Source: Chthonomonas sp. UBA2362 (lineage in GTDB: Bacteria; Armatimonadota; Fimbriimonadia; Fimbriimonadales; Fimbriimonadaceae). Taken from it: 64,000 nt of DNA. Of the stretch, positions 1 to 7,912 are shown in pieces. The notes under the pieces were generated by a model. The model saw nothing but the letters and a program-made list of their open reading frames with translations, did not search any database and was not told the DNA's origin. The position numbers and the translations under genes are program-made. Location of the stretch: assembly GCA_002344135.1 (NCBI GenBank), contig DDTO01000009.1, forward strand, positions 62,001 through 126,000. Direction: 5' to 3'. The first letter of the stretch is position 1, and the number at the start of each line of letters is the position of its first letter.

Positions 1-558
1 CAAGAAATCCTGAGTCAGCTCGACGAGCCGACTGTCAGCCGCAATCGGCAGGTCCTCGTTCAAGCGCTCCACAACCACTTGCTCGAACTTTACGAGCGGG
101 GAACGCGGGTCGTCCTTCTCATCGACGAGGCCCACCTGATTCGATCGGCCGGATCGTTCGAGGAATTGAGGCTTCTGCTGAACTGCCAGATGAACGACCA
201 GTTCCTGATCAGTCTGCTGTTGATCGGCCAGACCGAATTGCGGAAGAAGATTGCTAAGGTGCCGGCGCTCGAGCAGCGTCTTGCCGTGCGACATGCGCTC
301 AAGCCGCTCGACAGCCAAGAGACCGACGAGATGATTCTGCACCGCCTGCGTGTGGCCGGTTACACGGGTGAGAAGAGCCCCTTCTCGCCCGACGCGATCT
401 TCCAACTGCACAAGTTCACTGGAGGGACACCCCGCCTCGCGAGCCAAATCGCGGATAACGCTCTGCTGATGGGCATGGCGCAGAAGGTCCAGATGATCGA
501 TGGCTATCTCATGCATCAGGTCATCAACGAGTTCCAGGGAATTCAGGAGGCCGCATGA
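1..558 (+). CDS. ExeA/GspA-like AAA ATPase, 5'-truncated by window edge
   Basis: The frame is open from the first base and ends at a TGA, so about 185 codons of a longer gene are visible. A Walker B motif, VVLLIDEAHL, sits near visible residue 37. It is followed by a sensor-like LLIGQTELRKKI and by a C-terminal part with TGGTPRLASQIADNALL, the pattern of ExeA/GspA-type ATPases (AAA_22) that help install secretion or pilus complexes. The Walker A part lies outside the window. The stop overlaps the next start as ATGA, so it belongs to the same transcript as the HTH gene and pilMNO. A role in pilus assembly is inferred from this context; a transposition-type ATPase of the TniB/ExeA superfamily is the less likely alternative. 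Confidence 0.8.
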   Translation, partial: QEILSQLDEPTVSRNRQVLVQALHNHLLELYERGTRVVLLIDEAHLIRSAGSFEELRLLLNCQMNDQFLISLLLIGQTELRKKIAKVPALEQRLAVRHALKPLDSQETDEMILHRLRVAGYTGEKSPFSPDAIFQLHKFTGGTPRLASQIADNALLMGMAQKVQMIDGYLMHQVINEFQGIQEAA

Positions 559-1079
559 ACCTCGCCGATGCGATCCGGCAGGCCGCTCTTGGCCAGCGAA
601 AGCTCCACAAGGAGCCTCCACCTCCGCCCGTTCAGGAGATGAATATGACGACTTCCGATGCCGACGGCGCCCAAGGGAGCCCGGCCCTGACCCACGAATC
701 GATCGGTATAGATCCGGAGATGCTCTCGGCTGCAGCGGCAGCCGCCGCCGCGGCTGCCGCCAGCTTCGACACGGGTGGGGCACCGGACCCGATCCAGCCC
801 CTGCCGTTCAGCGGGAACGCCGTACGGCTGGAACTCTTCCTGACACCCGAACAGATGAATCTCATGCTGCGGGCGGTGATGGCCAGCCATCACTCGGTCA
901 TGACCCTCCGCGAAGCGGCGTCGTACCTGAGAATGACGCCCAGCACCCTCGAGCGAATGGCCCAGGAGCACGAGGTGCCCGCCTTCGTCATCGACGGCCG
1001 CTGGCGATTCCCCAAGCCTGCCCTCGACGAGTGGCTTGCGATTCGTTCCCTCAGCGGGGAGGAGAAGGATGCGGCTTAG
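555..1079 (+). CDS. Excisionase/MerR-type helix-turn-helix protein in the pil operon
   Basis: This 174-aa protein has two parts. Residues 1-90 are low complexity, with a run of five prolines near residue 21 and eleven consecutive alanines near 59-69 encoded by mixed codons. Residues 115-165 form a HTH_17 (excisionase-family) domain: VMTLREAASYLRMTPSTLER, then a wing with VIDGRWRFPKPALDEWL. Such domains bind DNA, often as small transcription regulators. It overlaps the upstream ATPase by 4 nt and pilM by 11 nt, so it is co-translated with pilus genes. Whether it regulates pili or has been recruited as an assembly factor cannot be read from sequence. Confidence 0.8.
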   Translation: MNLADAIRQAALGQRKLHKEPPPPPVQEMNMTTSDADGAQGSPALTHESIGIDPEMLSAAAAAAAAAAASFDTGGAPDPIQPLPFSGNAVRLELFLTPEQMNLMLRAVMASHHSVMTLREAASYLRMTPSTLERMAQEHEVPAFVIDGRWRFPKPALDEWLAIRSLSGEEKDAA

Positions 1080-2157
1080 TCCATTCGGCAAGAAATCCTA
1101 TGTCGGCCTCGACCTTGGTCATCACAGCATCAAAGCTGTGCAGATAGACCGGTCGGGCAGCGGCTGGCGCATCACCAAGCGAGACGAGGTGCCCACGCCT
1201 CCCGACTCGATCAAGGACGGCGTGATCGTCGGACCCGACCCGATCGTCGAGGCCATGCGTCATCTGCTCAAGGCTTCGCACATCCATGCCACCAGCGCCG
1301 TCATTTCCGTCGCCGGAGGCAGCGTGGTCGTTCGAAACGTCCGCATTCCAAAGATGCCGGAGGCCACCTTGCGGCGCTCGATCAAGTTCGAAGCCGGGCG
1401 CTACGTGCCCACTTCGGTCGACGACAGCTACATCGAGTTCGAGATCGTCGGCTACCCCGAGCCGGGCCAGATGGACGTCCTCATCGTCGCCGCGCCCAAG
1501 GACATCGTCGAGAGTCGCATTCGGGTGTGCTCGGCAGCCGGTCTGGAGGTCGAGATCGTCGACATCGAGCCTTTCGCTGTCTACCGATCCCTCGTCGAGA
1601 CCGACCCGTCCGCGCATTACTCCGACCAGACCATCGCCCTCGTGGACATCGGCGCCAATACGACAAGCGTCAGCGTAGTTTCTGCTGGGCAGTTCAGCAT
1701 GACCCGTTCGATCCCGCAAGGCGGCCGGACCTTCACCGACGCCCTCAAAGGCTACTTCAAGCTGAACGAAGAGGACGCCGAAGCAGGCAAGCGACAACTG
1801 GATCTTCGCGAGCTCCTCCTCGAGGAAAAGCCGGCCGAGAACCCGCCGCTTCGCGTGCTGCAGCCTCATATCGACGAACTGATCCGTGAGATTCGACGTT
1901 CGCTCAACTACTACCAGTCCCAGCAAACCGAGCAAGGCCAGCCGAACCCGGTAACGACGGTCGTCCTTTCGGGCGGCGGAGCGCGAATGCCGGGACTCGA
2001 CGAGTATATGGCCAAGAAGCTGAACCTGGAGGTTCGCACGGTCGGAATTCTCGATAATCCGCGCTTCAGCTACGGCGGAACCGACGACCCCGGTACCGGG
2101 CTCGAATTGTCCGTGGCCTCAGGCCTGGCACTCCGCGCGTACCCGAGGGTCGCCTAA
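1069..2157 (+). CDS. pilM: Type IV pilus assembly actin-like ATPase PilM
   Basis: PilM is the cytoplasmic actin-fold protein that binds the N-terminus of PilN and links the pilus motor to the inner-membrane alignment complex. The 362-aa product starts with VGLDLGHHSIKAVQ (phosphate-1 loop), has ALVDIGANTTSVSVV (phosphate-2) and VVLSGGGARMPGLDEYM (adenosine loop), and contains the Tyr/Arg-rich helix IREIRRSLNYYQSQ typical of PilM. I chose ATG 1069 because a purine-rich GGAGGAGAAGG lies directly before it and the conserved part begins 10 residues later; an in-frame ATG at 1036 would add 11 unconserved residues. pilN follows after 12 nt. Confidence 0.93.
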   Translation: MRLSPFGKKSYVGLDLGHHSIKAVQIDRSGSGWRITKRDEVPTPPDSIKDGVIVGPDPIVEAMRHLLKASHIHATSAVISVAGGSVVVRNVRIPKMPEATLRRSIKFEAGRYVPTSVDDSYIEFEIVGYPEPGQMDVLIVAAPKDIVESRIRVCSAAGLEVEIVDIEPFAVYRSLVETDPSAHYSDQTIALVDIGANTTSVSVVSAGQFSMTRSIPQGGRTFTDALKGYFKLNEEDAEAGKRQLDLRELLLEEKPAENPPLRVLQPHIDELIREIRRSLNYYQSQQTEQGQPNPVTTVVLSGGGARMPGLDEYMAKKLNLEVRTVGILDNPRFSYGGTDDPGTGLELSVASGLALRAYPRVA

Positions 2158-2169
2158 GGAAGAACCACC

Positions 2170-2766
2170 ATGCCGCTGATCAATCTGATTCAAGAAACCC
2201 AGACCGATTCGAGGCAGCGAGCCCGAAGAGCGAGGGCCTTTTTCTTGTCTTTCGCCGGAATCTCCCTGGCCACCGTATTCGGCTTCGGCTACCTGTGGAT
2301 CGAAACCGACCAGGCCGCGAGGGACGAGGAGTCGGCCAAGCGCAAAGTGGCTCGGCTCGAACCGATGGTCAAATCGATCGATGCCAATTCAAAGGAACTC
2401 GGCATCCTCTCGCCGCGACTCGCGACGCTGGAGGATGCTCAGGTCGCCACCGACCGGTGGATCAAAATCCTGGGCCATCTGAGCGTGAACACCCCAGAAG
2501 ACATCTGGCTGACCAACATTCGGTGTGTGGCCAGTGACCCCACCAAGCCGGTGACCGCCTCATTCGTGGGCATCAGCACGTCGCAGGACAGCGTCGCCAA
2601 CTTCCTCATCCGCCTCCAATCGTCGCCAGACCTGGTGAATGTGACCTTGAAGCAGACCCAAGAGAAAATGGTGAATTCGCGAAAGGCAATCGAATTCGAC
2701 ATCTCCGCCGAACTTGCCGGCACCGCCGAAGCCAAGCCCAAGGTCGAAGGAAAGGAGGCAGCATGA
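2170..2766 (+). CDS. pilN: Type IV pilus assembly protein PilN
   Basis: PilN is a bitopic inner-membrane protein that binds PilM through a short cytoplasmic tail and PilO through its periplasmic part. The 198-aa product begins MPLINLIQE, which matches the conserved INLLP-type PilM-binding tail. It then has one membrane segment at about residues 21-42, a heptad-like stretch (about 50-90) and a ferredoxin-like C-terminal domain containing DIWLTNIRC and ASFVGISTSQDSVANFLIRL. It lies between pilM and pilO, and its stop overlaps pilO as ATGA at 2763, so the two are translationally coupled. Confidence 0.88.
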   Translation: MPLINLIQETQTDSRQRARRARAFFLSFAGISLATVFGFGYLWIETDQAARDEESAKRKVARLEPMVKSIDANSKELGILSPRLATLEDAQVATDRWIKILGHLSVNTPEDIWLTNIRCVASDPTKPVTASFVGISTSQDSVANFLIRLQSSPDLVNVTLKQTQEKMVNSRKAIEFDISAELAGTAEAKPKVEGKEAA

Positions 2767-3434
2767 AGGGTGGACCCAACCCGACCGTATTCGCGATCAT
2801 GGCCATCGCCTCGCTGGTCGTCGGTTCCGGCGCGATCTATTGGCAGTATTCGCAACTGAGCGAACGCCTCGACAGTGTCACGAAGTTGAAGAAGGCCCTT
2901 CGCGATGAGAATCAGACTCGCCAGGAGGTCGCGGAAAGCCAACTCAAGGTCGACGAATCTCGCCAGCGGCTGGTCCACCTCGAACAAGGCGTGCCCGAGC
3001 TCGCCTACATCCCGACCCTCTTGACCGAACTCGAGGCGATCGGCAAGGAGAATGGCCTAGAGGTCCTCGGCGTCCGACCAGTCATTAAACAGGCCGAGGC
3101 AAAGAAGCCCAACGATTCCGGTCAAGCCCCGAAGAAAAAGGCTTACGAAGAACTGAACATCGAGGTCAAAGGACGGGGCAACTACGACTCTGTCGCAGCA
3201 TTTCTGCAAGCGCTGCGAACGTTCCCGAAGATTGTCGCGGTGCGCACCGTCACCTTGACTCCCAAGTACCTCGACACCGGACAAGGGGCCGACAGTCCGA
3301 CCCTCGATGCGACGGTCGAGATTCGGGCATTCCTGTTCCCACAAGCCGAAACCCAGCAGGTGGCCTCGGCAGACCGCAAGACCATGGATCGGCGGAACGT
3401 CGCCGACCAGTTGGTCGAACCTGAGAAGAAGTAG
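2763..3434 (+). CDS. pilO: Type IV pilus assembly protein PilO
   Basis: PilO heterodimerises with PilN in the periplasm and supports the secretin-linked alignment complex. The 223-aa product has an N-terminal membrane helix at about residues 9-25, a coiled coil at about 28-75 (LSERLDSVTKLKKALRDENQ and following) and a PilO-type domain with ELEAIGKENGLEVLGVRP and YEELNIEVKGRGNYDSVAAF. Position after pilN and the 4-nt overlap support the call. The C-terminal 30 residues (after about 190) are charged and probably disordered. Confidence 0.86.
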   Translation: MKGGPNPTVFAIMAIASLVVGSGAIYWQYSQLSERLDSVTKLKKALRDENQTRQEVAESQLKVDESRQRLVHLEQGVPELAYIPTLLTELEAIGKENGLEVLGVRPVIKQAEAKKPNDSGQAPKKKAYEELNIEVKGRGNYDSVAAFLQALRTFPKIVAVRTVTLTPKYLDTGQGADSPTLDATVEIRAFLFPQAETQQVASADRKTMDRRNVADQLVEPEKK

Positions 3435-3455
3435 CGGCGGCGAAGGAGAAGCGAA

Positions 3456-4169
3456 ATGGAAAACACCCAAGCGACCGGTGGAAAAGAGAAGCAGAAGATC
3501 ATCGTCGTGGCCGTCCTCGGCGTCGTCATCGTCGGCGTCGGCGCGTTCCAGTTCATGGGAGGCGGCAACCCCGCACCACCGAAGGCCGCGAAGAAAGCCG
3601 ACACCGCTTCAAAGCCTAAGCCTGGCGAAGAGCCGGTCTTGGACGAGAAAAAGGTCGAACTGACCAAGCTGATCACCGGCACGCTCCCGGCCCGCGATCC
3701 GTTTCGACCCTCTCCCATCGAAGATGCGACCGATCCGGTGGCCCTCGTTACGCCTCCGTCCCCTCAGCCGGCTGCCGGCCCGCCGAGAGGTGGGCGGCCT
3801 TCCCCGATGGCAGGCGGCGTGGCACCGATGAACCCGATGGGAGGCCTTCCCGCAGCGATGCCCAACGGCGCGATCGGCGCGGTCGGTGGATCACCGGTCG
3901 CATTGCAGCCGGGCGCCCCGCTTCGCCAGCCCGGGGAGCCCGCCTATAGCGTCGCCGGCGTCGTTATCGGAAAGGAACGCATGGTGGTCCTGCAAGACGA
4001 CAACGGCAATCAGCGACTTCTCAAGGTCGGTGAAAGCCTCGACGGCAACACGAAGGTCGTGTCGGTGGAAAAGGGCAAGGTCACCGTTCGGGCAGGCGGC
4101 AAGACGGTGGAATTGCAGCCCGTCCCGAAGGACGTTCCCGCAGCCGAGCCCGGCTCGGCAGGAAGCTAA
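3456..4169 (+). CDS. PilP/GspC-like pilus alignment protein
   Basis: This 237-aa protein has one membrane segment at about residues 17-36, then a linker with RDPFRPSP, a motif that recurs in PilP and GspC. A Pro/Gly/Met-rich flexible region spans about 100-160. The C-terminal 75 residues (YSVAGVVIGKERMVVLQDD, LLKVGESLDGNTKVVSVEKG) resemble the small beta domain (HR/PilP fold) that contacts the secretin PilQ. It follows pilO by 21 nt with a GGAG ribosome site, so it fills the usual pilP position. PilP is normally a lipoprotein without a membrane helix, so the topology here is closer to GspC. No pilQ follows. Confidence 0.68.
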   Translation: MENTQATGGKEKQKIIVVAVLGVVIVGVGAFQFMGGGNPAPPKAAKKADTASKPKPGEEPVLDEKKVELTKLITGTLPARDPFRPSPIEDATDPVALVTPPSPQPAAGPPRGGRPSPMAGGVAPMNPMGGLPAAMPNGAIGAVGGSPVALQPGAPLRQPGEPAYSVAGVVIGKERMVVLQDDNGNQRLLKVGESLDGNTKVVSVEKGKVTVRAGGKTVELQPVPKDVPAAEPGSAGS

Positions 4170-4212
4170 GCGGCTCTGAGCCTTTGCGGTTTTGAGCAGC
4201 GCCCAATCTCCC

Positions 4213-4227
4213 TACGATCATTTCGTA
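4213..4227. promoter_or_regulatory. Dyad TACGA-N5-TCGTA upstream of the trans-sulfuration gene
   Basis: A perfect 5+5 bp inverted repeat with a 5-nt spacer lies in the 161-nt gap after the PilP-like gene. The same half-site TTCGTA recurs in inverted form at 4285-4300, close to the predicted promoter. It may be an upstream operator for the same regulator. This is pattern evidence only. Confidence 0.3.
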
Positions 4228-4278
4228 TCTGCGGGGCGTACGACGCGATACATTCGGAAATATGCCCCGCATGTAAAT

Positions 4279-4306
4279 CCAGTAACGAATAAAGTTCGTA
4301 AACTGG
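4279..4306. promoter_or_regulatory. 28-nt interrupted dyad overlapping the expected -35 region
   Basis: CCAGT and ACTGG flank ACGAA and TTCGT, giving a nested dyad of 10 paired bases over 28 nt. It ends 12 nt before the -10-like hexamer at 4319, exactly where a -35 element or repressor site would lie. It could be an operator controlling the sulfur amino-acid gene, or an RNA hairpin if transcription starts further upstream. Confidence 0.4.
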
Positions 4307-4318
4307 GCCAATTTCGCC

Positions 4319-4324
4319 TACAAT
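4319..4324 (+). promoter_or_regulatory. -10-like TACAAT, predicted leaderless promoter
   Basis: TACAAT ends 6 nt before the ATG at 4331, so transcription would begin at or next to the start codon. No Shine-Dalgarno sequence lies in between. The same arrangement recurs before ten other genes of this window. Confidence 0.5.
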
Positions 4325-4330
4325 AGACGC

Positions 4331-5515
4331 ATGAACTTCGCCACTCGTGCGATCCGCGTTGCGCAGGACCCCGACCGCCAGTACGGAGCGGTCATCAATC
4401 CGATTTGGCAATCGGCCACCTTCGCCTGGGAGAGCCTGGACGATATCCCCGAGTTCGATTACACGCGTGTAGCGAACCCGAACCGCGACAGCCTCGAAAA
4501 GGTCATCGCCGCACTCGAAAACGGTCAGTTTTGTACCTGTTTCGCCAGCGGCATGGCTGCCATCGTAGCCGCATTCAGCCTCCTGCAAGCGGGCGATCAC
4601 GTCCTCGTGGCGAGCGACATCTACGGCGGAACCTTCCGAGTCGCCGAGAAGCTGCTACCCCGTCAAGGCATCCGCGTCGACACGTTCGATTCCGCTCGAC
4701 CCGAGTCGATTTTCGAGGTTGCGGGACCGGAAACGAAACTGCTCATCTTCGAGACCCCCTCCAATCCTAACCTGCGGGTCGCCGACATCGCAGCCGTGGT
4801 CTCTGTCGCGCGTGAACTGGGAATCCTCACGGTGTTCGACAACACGTTCGCCTCGCCCGCCCTGCAGCGACCCCTCGATCTGGGGGTCGATATCGTCGTG
4901 CATTCGACAACCAAGTACATTAGCGGCCACAGCGACATTATCGGGGGCGCACTCGTCACCAACGACGAAGACATCGCCACCCGGGCCTTCGAGTACGCCA
5001 AGACCGTCGGCGCAGTACCGAGCCCGTTCGACTGCTGGCTCACGCTCCGGGGCGTCAAGACGCTCTCTGTCCGAATGCAGCGCCACTGCGAGAACGCCCT
5101 CGCCTTGGCCCGTTTTCTCGAATCTCACCCGAAGGTCGCGTCGGTGACCTACCCGGGACTGGCCTCCCACCCCGACCACGAGATCGCCGCGCGTCAGATG
5201 AGCGGCTTCGGCGGCATGATCGCGTTCGAGGTCGTCGGCACACCCGAGGACGCCAAGCGGGTAGCGGAAGCGACTCGTCTCTTTCTCCTCGCCGAGAGCC
5301 TGGGGGGCGTCGAGTCTCTCATCGGCTATCCGCCATTGATGTCTCACGCAACGATGACCGAAGAAGAGCGCGTCGCTCGCGGTATCCCGCCGACGATGCT
5401 CCGGCTGAGTGTCGGGATCGAGGATATCGACGATCTCATCGCAGACCTCGATCAGGCGCTCGCCAAGGTCGCCGAACCAATCCGAGAAGGACACGGCCTG
5501 GCCGCGGTTCGATAA
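4331..5515 (+). CDS. PLP-dependent trans-sulfuration enzyme (cystathionine gamma-synthase/lyase family)
   Basis: The 394-aa product belongs to the Cys/Met metabolism PLP family. The PLP lysine is Lys195 in HSTTKYISGHSD. Family marks include DYTRVANPNRDSLEKVIAALE, FASGMAAIVAAFSLLQAGDH, DIYGGTFR, the PLP-aspartate in VFDNTFASP and a C-terminal LRLSVGIEDIDDLIADL. The family acts on cystathionine, O-acyl-homoserine or methionine, and sequence alone does not separate synthase from gamma-lyase. A second member (MetY type) lies at 43890-45209. It is a single-gene unit with its own promoter and a hairpin terminator. Confidence 0.85.
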   Translation: MNFATRAIRVAQDPDRQYGAVINPIWQSATFAWESLDDIPEFDYTRVANPNRDSLEKVIAALENGQFCTCFASGMAAIVAAFSLLQAGDHVLVASDIYGGTFRVAEKLLPRQGIRVDTFDSARPESIFEVAGPETKLLIFETPSNPNLRVADIAAVVSVARELGILTVFDNTFASPALQRPLDLGVDIVVHSTTKYISGHSDIIGGALVTNDEDIATRAFEYAKTVGAVPSPFDCWLTLRGVKTLSVRMQRHCENALALARFLESHPKVASVTYPGLASHPDHEIAARQMSGFGGMIAFEVVGTPEDAKRVAEATRLFLLAESLGGVESLIGYPPLMSHATMTEEERVARGIPPTMLRLSVGIEDIDDLIADLDQALAKVAEPIREGHGLAAVR

Positions 5516-5540
5516 CGTCTCGCAATTCGACGGGCATCGA

Positions 5541-5561
5541 GGGCGCCGAAGATCGGCGTCC
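5541..5561 (+). terminator. Hairpin terminator after the trans-sulfuration gene
   Basis: A 9-bp stem (one G-U pair) with a 3-nt loop starts 26 nt after the stop codon and is followed by the T-rich TTGTGTTA. The position and shape fit a weak intrinsic terminator that separates this gene from the dockerin gene. Confidence 0.5.
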
Positions 5562-5567
5562 TTGTGT

Positions 5568-5573
5568 TACCCT
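5568..5573 (+). promoter_or_regulatory. -10-like TACCCT, leaderless arrangement
   Basis: TACCCT ends 7 nt before ATG 5581, with no Shine-Dalgarno sequence between. It is weak alone, but it matches the recurrent spacing seen elsewhere in the window. Confidence 0.3.
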
Positions 5574-5580
5574 TACTGCA

Positions 5581-7005
5581 ATGGTGATCAAAGGATCGAT
5601 GCGCGCCGCGTTGCTCGGCGGTTTAATGGCGTGTGCCACGCTCGCATACGCGGCGGTCAGGGACAGCGTGATGTTCACGAACGTCACTCCAACCCAGACG
5701 TCGAACTATGCGGCTGGCACGATCCGCCTGCATACCTTCACGAGCACGGGCTACACGCTGGGTCGCATTACATTTGGCGGCAATCTGCAGGAGATCAACG
5801 GCACGACGAATGACTTCGGCACCGACAACAAAGTGCGGGTCACGTTTCCCGACGGCCGCTTCAAAGATGTCCAGCTCTCGAGCGTGGCCGGTTACACAGG
5901 GGTGCTCAACTTCAACGGCGCCTTCTTCCTGGCCGCCGGATCGGTGCCGCCTTTTGGCGGCGATTGGACCTTTGCGTTCATCAACTCCTTCGACGACGCC
6001 CCAACCGGGGGGACGCCGGACGTGCGGATCAACTCGATCACCTTCAACCTCACCGACGAACTGCCGACGCCACCCTCGAGCACGAATCTCGGCACGATCG
6101 GCTCGCCTGGATCGATCGGAAACTCGACGGTGCTTTCCGCAGGCCAGGTCGGTTGGTTCCAGTTCCGAGTCGGCGAAGCGACAACGGGATCGAAGTACTT
6201 CGACATCGACACCGAGGGGACCACTGGGTTCATCGGTGTGGGGACACCGAACGACACCGTGATTGCCCTCTTCAACGAGTTTGGAGAGCTGATCGCGTTG
6301 GACGACGACGACGGTTCGGACAGTCGAAGCCAGCTAACGTTCGGGCCGTCGGCAGGCTCGCGAGCCGGATTCGGCAATGGCCTCGTTTACAATGGCCGTG
6401 ACGGCACCCTTCAAGCCGGCATCACCTACTACCTCGTGGTGTGTGGCTTTGCCGGGACGTTCACCGACGGCTTCAACGCGGCGAGCGATAGCCAACTGGC
6501 TGGGCCGGTCTTCCTGAACTTCAGGACAAACGTGATTCCTCCGACGATGGTCAGCGGTGAAGTGGAATTGCAGGATCTCGCGACGGTTCCGACTGGACGC
6601 CTCGTCACCATCGAGGTGAGGCCAGCCGGTTCGACGGTTCCCGTTGCTACGGCGGTGGTCGCGCTCACTGTGTCGGGGAACTATAGTGCGAGCTTGGGAA
6701 TGGTGTTGGCCCCGGGCTCCTATGACGTGACGGCGAAGGGCGCCCACTGGTTACGCGGCAAGGTCGCCTCGGTTGCGTTCACGTCCGCCGGAGCCACCGG
6801 GGTCGACTTCAGCTTGCTCAACGGCGACTGCGATGGCGACAACGAAGTGGCAATTGGCGACTACAGCCTGCTGTCGAGTTCGTTCGGAGACTGCCTCGGC
6901 GATCCGGGCTATGACGCGCTGGCCGATCTAAATGGAGACGACTGCGTCGACATCGGAGACTTCGCAATCCTCTCGGCGAACTTCGGCTTGCTGGGCGAAG
7001 ACTGA
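5581..7005 (+). CDS. Secreted protein with C-terminal type I dockerin-like repeats
   Basis: This 474-aa protein has a signal peptide (MRAALLGGLMACATLAYA, cleavage near residue 24) and a beta-rich exported body. The C-terminal 55 residues hold two calcium-loop repeats, GDCDGDNEVAIGDYSLLSSS and ADLNGDDCVDIGDFAILSAN, as in type I dockerins. Residues around 190-310 (VGWFQFRVGEAT, FDIDTEGTTG, DTVIALFNEFGELIALDDDD) resemble the bacterial pre-peptidase C-terminal/DVUA0089 type of beta domain. Dockerins bind cohesins, but no cohesin is seen here, and armatimonad-type genomes often use dockerin-like tails outside cellulosomes. An internal ATG at 5599 is an alternative start that still leaves a full signal peptide. 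Confidence 0.75.
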   Translation: MVIKGSMRAALLGGLMACATLAYAAVRDSVMFTNVTPTQTSNYAAGTIRLHTFTSTGYTLGRITFGGNLQEINGTTNDFGTDNKVRVTFPDGRFKDVQLSSVAGYTGVLNFNGAFFLAAGSVPPFGGDWTFAFINSFDDAPTGGTPDVRINSITFNLTDELPTPPSSTNLGTIGSPGSIGNSTVLSAGQVGWFQFRVGEATTGSKYFDIDTEGTTGFIGVGTPNDTVIALFNEFGELIALDDDDGSDSRSQLTFGPSAGSRAGFGNGLVYNGRDGTLQAGITYYLVVCGFAGTFTDGFNAASDSQLAGPVFLNFRTNVIPPTMVSGEVELQDLATVPTGRLVTIEVRPAGSTVPVATAVVALTVSGNYSASLGMVLAPGSYDVTAKGAHWLRGKVASVAFTSAGATGVDFSLLNGDCDGDNEVAIGDYSLLSSSFGDCLGDPGYDALADLNGDDCVDIGDFAILSANFGLLGED

Positions 7006-7013
7006 GCGCGTGC

Positions 7014-7019
7014 CAGAAT
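7014..7019 (+). promoter_or_regulatory. -10-like CAGAAT, leaderless arrangement
   Basis: CAGAAT ends 7 nt before the GTG start at 7027. The identical hexamer with the identical 7-nt spacing precedes holA at 61630, which makes coincidence less likely. Confidence 0.4.
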
Positions 7020-7026
7020 CTAGGGC

Positions 7027-7818
7027 GTGATCCCCGGAGGCCACGTCGAGACGCCCGCTGAACCCGCCGCGGATCGGGCCGCGGTCTCCGTACGCGGCCT
7101 CTCGGTGCAGTTCGGGGAAAACCTCGTCCTGCGAGACGTTTCGTTCGACGTCCAACCGGGCGAGATCATGGCCATCATGGGCAGCAGTGGCGGAGGCAAG
7201 ACCACCTTGCTGCGATGCATCGCCGGACTCCTCACTCCGACCGCGGGGTTGGTTACCGTCGAAGGGCTCGATGTGGCGAAGAATCCCGAAGCCGTTCGAC
7301 GCCAGTTGGGGCTCGTCTTCCAGAGGGCCGCGCTCTTCGACTACCTCGACGTGCGTGAGAACATCCTCTTCGGCGTTCGCCGCCAGCGCAGGCTCAGCCG
7401 AGGGGAGGCGGACGATCTCGTCGACCGCAAGCTTGGTCTCGTCGCCTTGCAGGGAAGCGCCGACCTGATGCCCGCCGAACTCAGCGGAGGCATGGCCAAG
7501 CGTGTCGCGCTCGCCCGAGCTCTTGCGATGGAGCCCAAGGTCCTCCTCTACGACGAACCGACCAGCGGCCTCGACCCCGTCACCGCTTATTCGATCGATC
7601 AACTCATCGTGCAGACCCGCGAGCGGCTTGGGATGACGAGCATTGTGGTCAGCCACGACGTCAATTCGGTGTTCCGGACGGCCGAGAAGATTGCCTTTCT
7701 TAGCAAAGGCGAACTCCTCTTCTTTGGCACCATCGACGAGTTTCGCAAGACCAAAGACGGGTCGATCGTCGAACTGGTCCGGAAGGCGCAGGCGGAAACG
7801 TTACAGAACCCGTCCTGA
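7027..7818 (+). CDS. ABC transporter ATP-binding protein, MlaF/Ttg2A type
   Basis: This 263-aa ATPase has Walker A GSSGGGKTT (residues 52-60), a Q-loop VFQRAALFDYLDVRENI, signature LSGGMAKR (152-158), Walker B VLLYDEP (172-178) and a His switch VSHDVNS (about 209). The AALFDYLDV loop and the LSGGMAKRVALARAL signature are typical of MlaF, the ATPase of the Mla system that moves phospholipids between inner and outer membranes. Family members usually sit beside the permease mlaE and the MCE protein mlaD. Neither is next to this gene: a dockerin gene precedes it and a thiolase follows. The start is GTG. Confidence 0.85.
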   Translation: MIPGGHVETPAEPAADRAAVSVRGLSVQFGENLVLRDVSFDVQPGEIMAIMGSSGGGKTTLLRCIAGLLTPTAGLVTVEGLDVAKNPEAVRRQLGLVFQRAALFDYLDVRENILFGVRRQRRLSRGEADDLVDRKLGLVALQGSADLMPAELSGGMAKRVALARALAMEPKVLLYDEPTSGLDPVTAYSIDQLIVQTRERLGMTSIVVSHDVNSVFRTAEKIAFLSKGELLFFGTIDEFRKTKDGSIVELVRKAQAETLQNPS

Positions 7819-7912
7819 GGCTCCGTCCGACCCTGGCTCCGTCGGCCCGAATCAGCCGCCCGCAGGTATCCTTCTGGTGTTCCATCGAACCTAAGAGAGG
7901 GATATCAAGACC

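Noticed and set aside
729..761. Poly-alanine stretch in the HTH protein as an expanded simple repeat
   Set aside because: The eleven alanine codons are mixed (GCT, GCA, GCG, GCC), so recent slippage expansion is unlikely; it is more likely a flexible linker.
4170..4330. Possible SAM or other riboswitch before the trans-sulfuration gene
   Set aside because: No conserved SAM-box core or long structured leader is visible, and the predicted promoter sits directly at the start codon, leaving no leader RNA.
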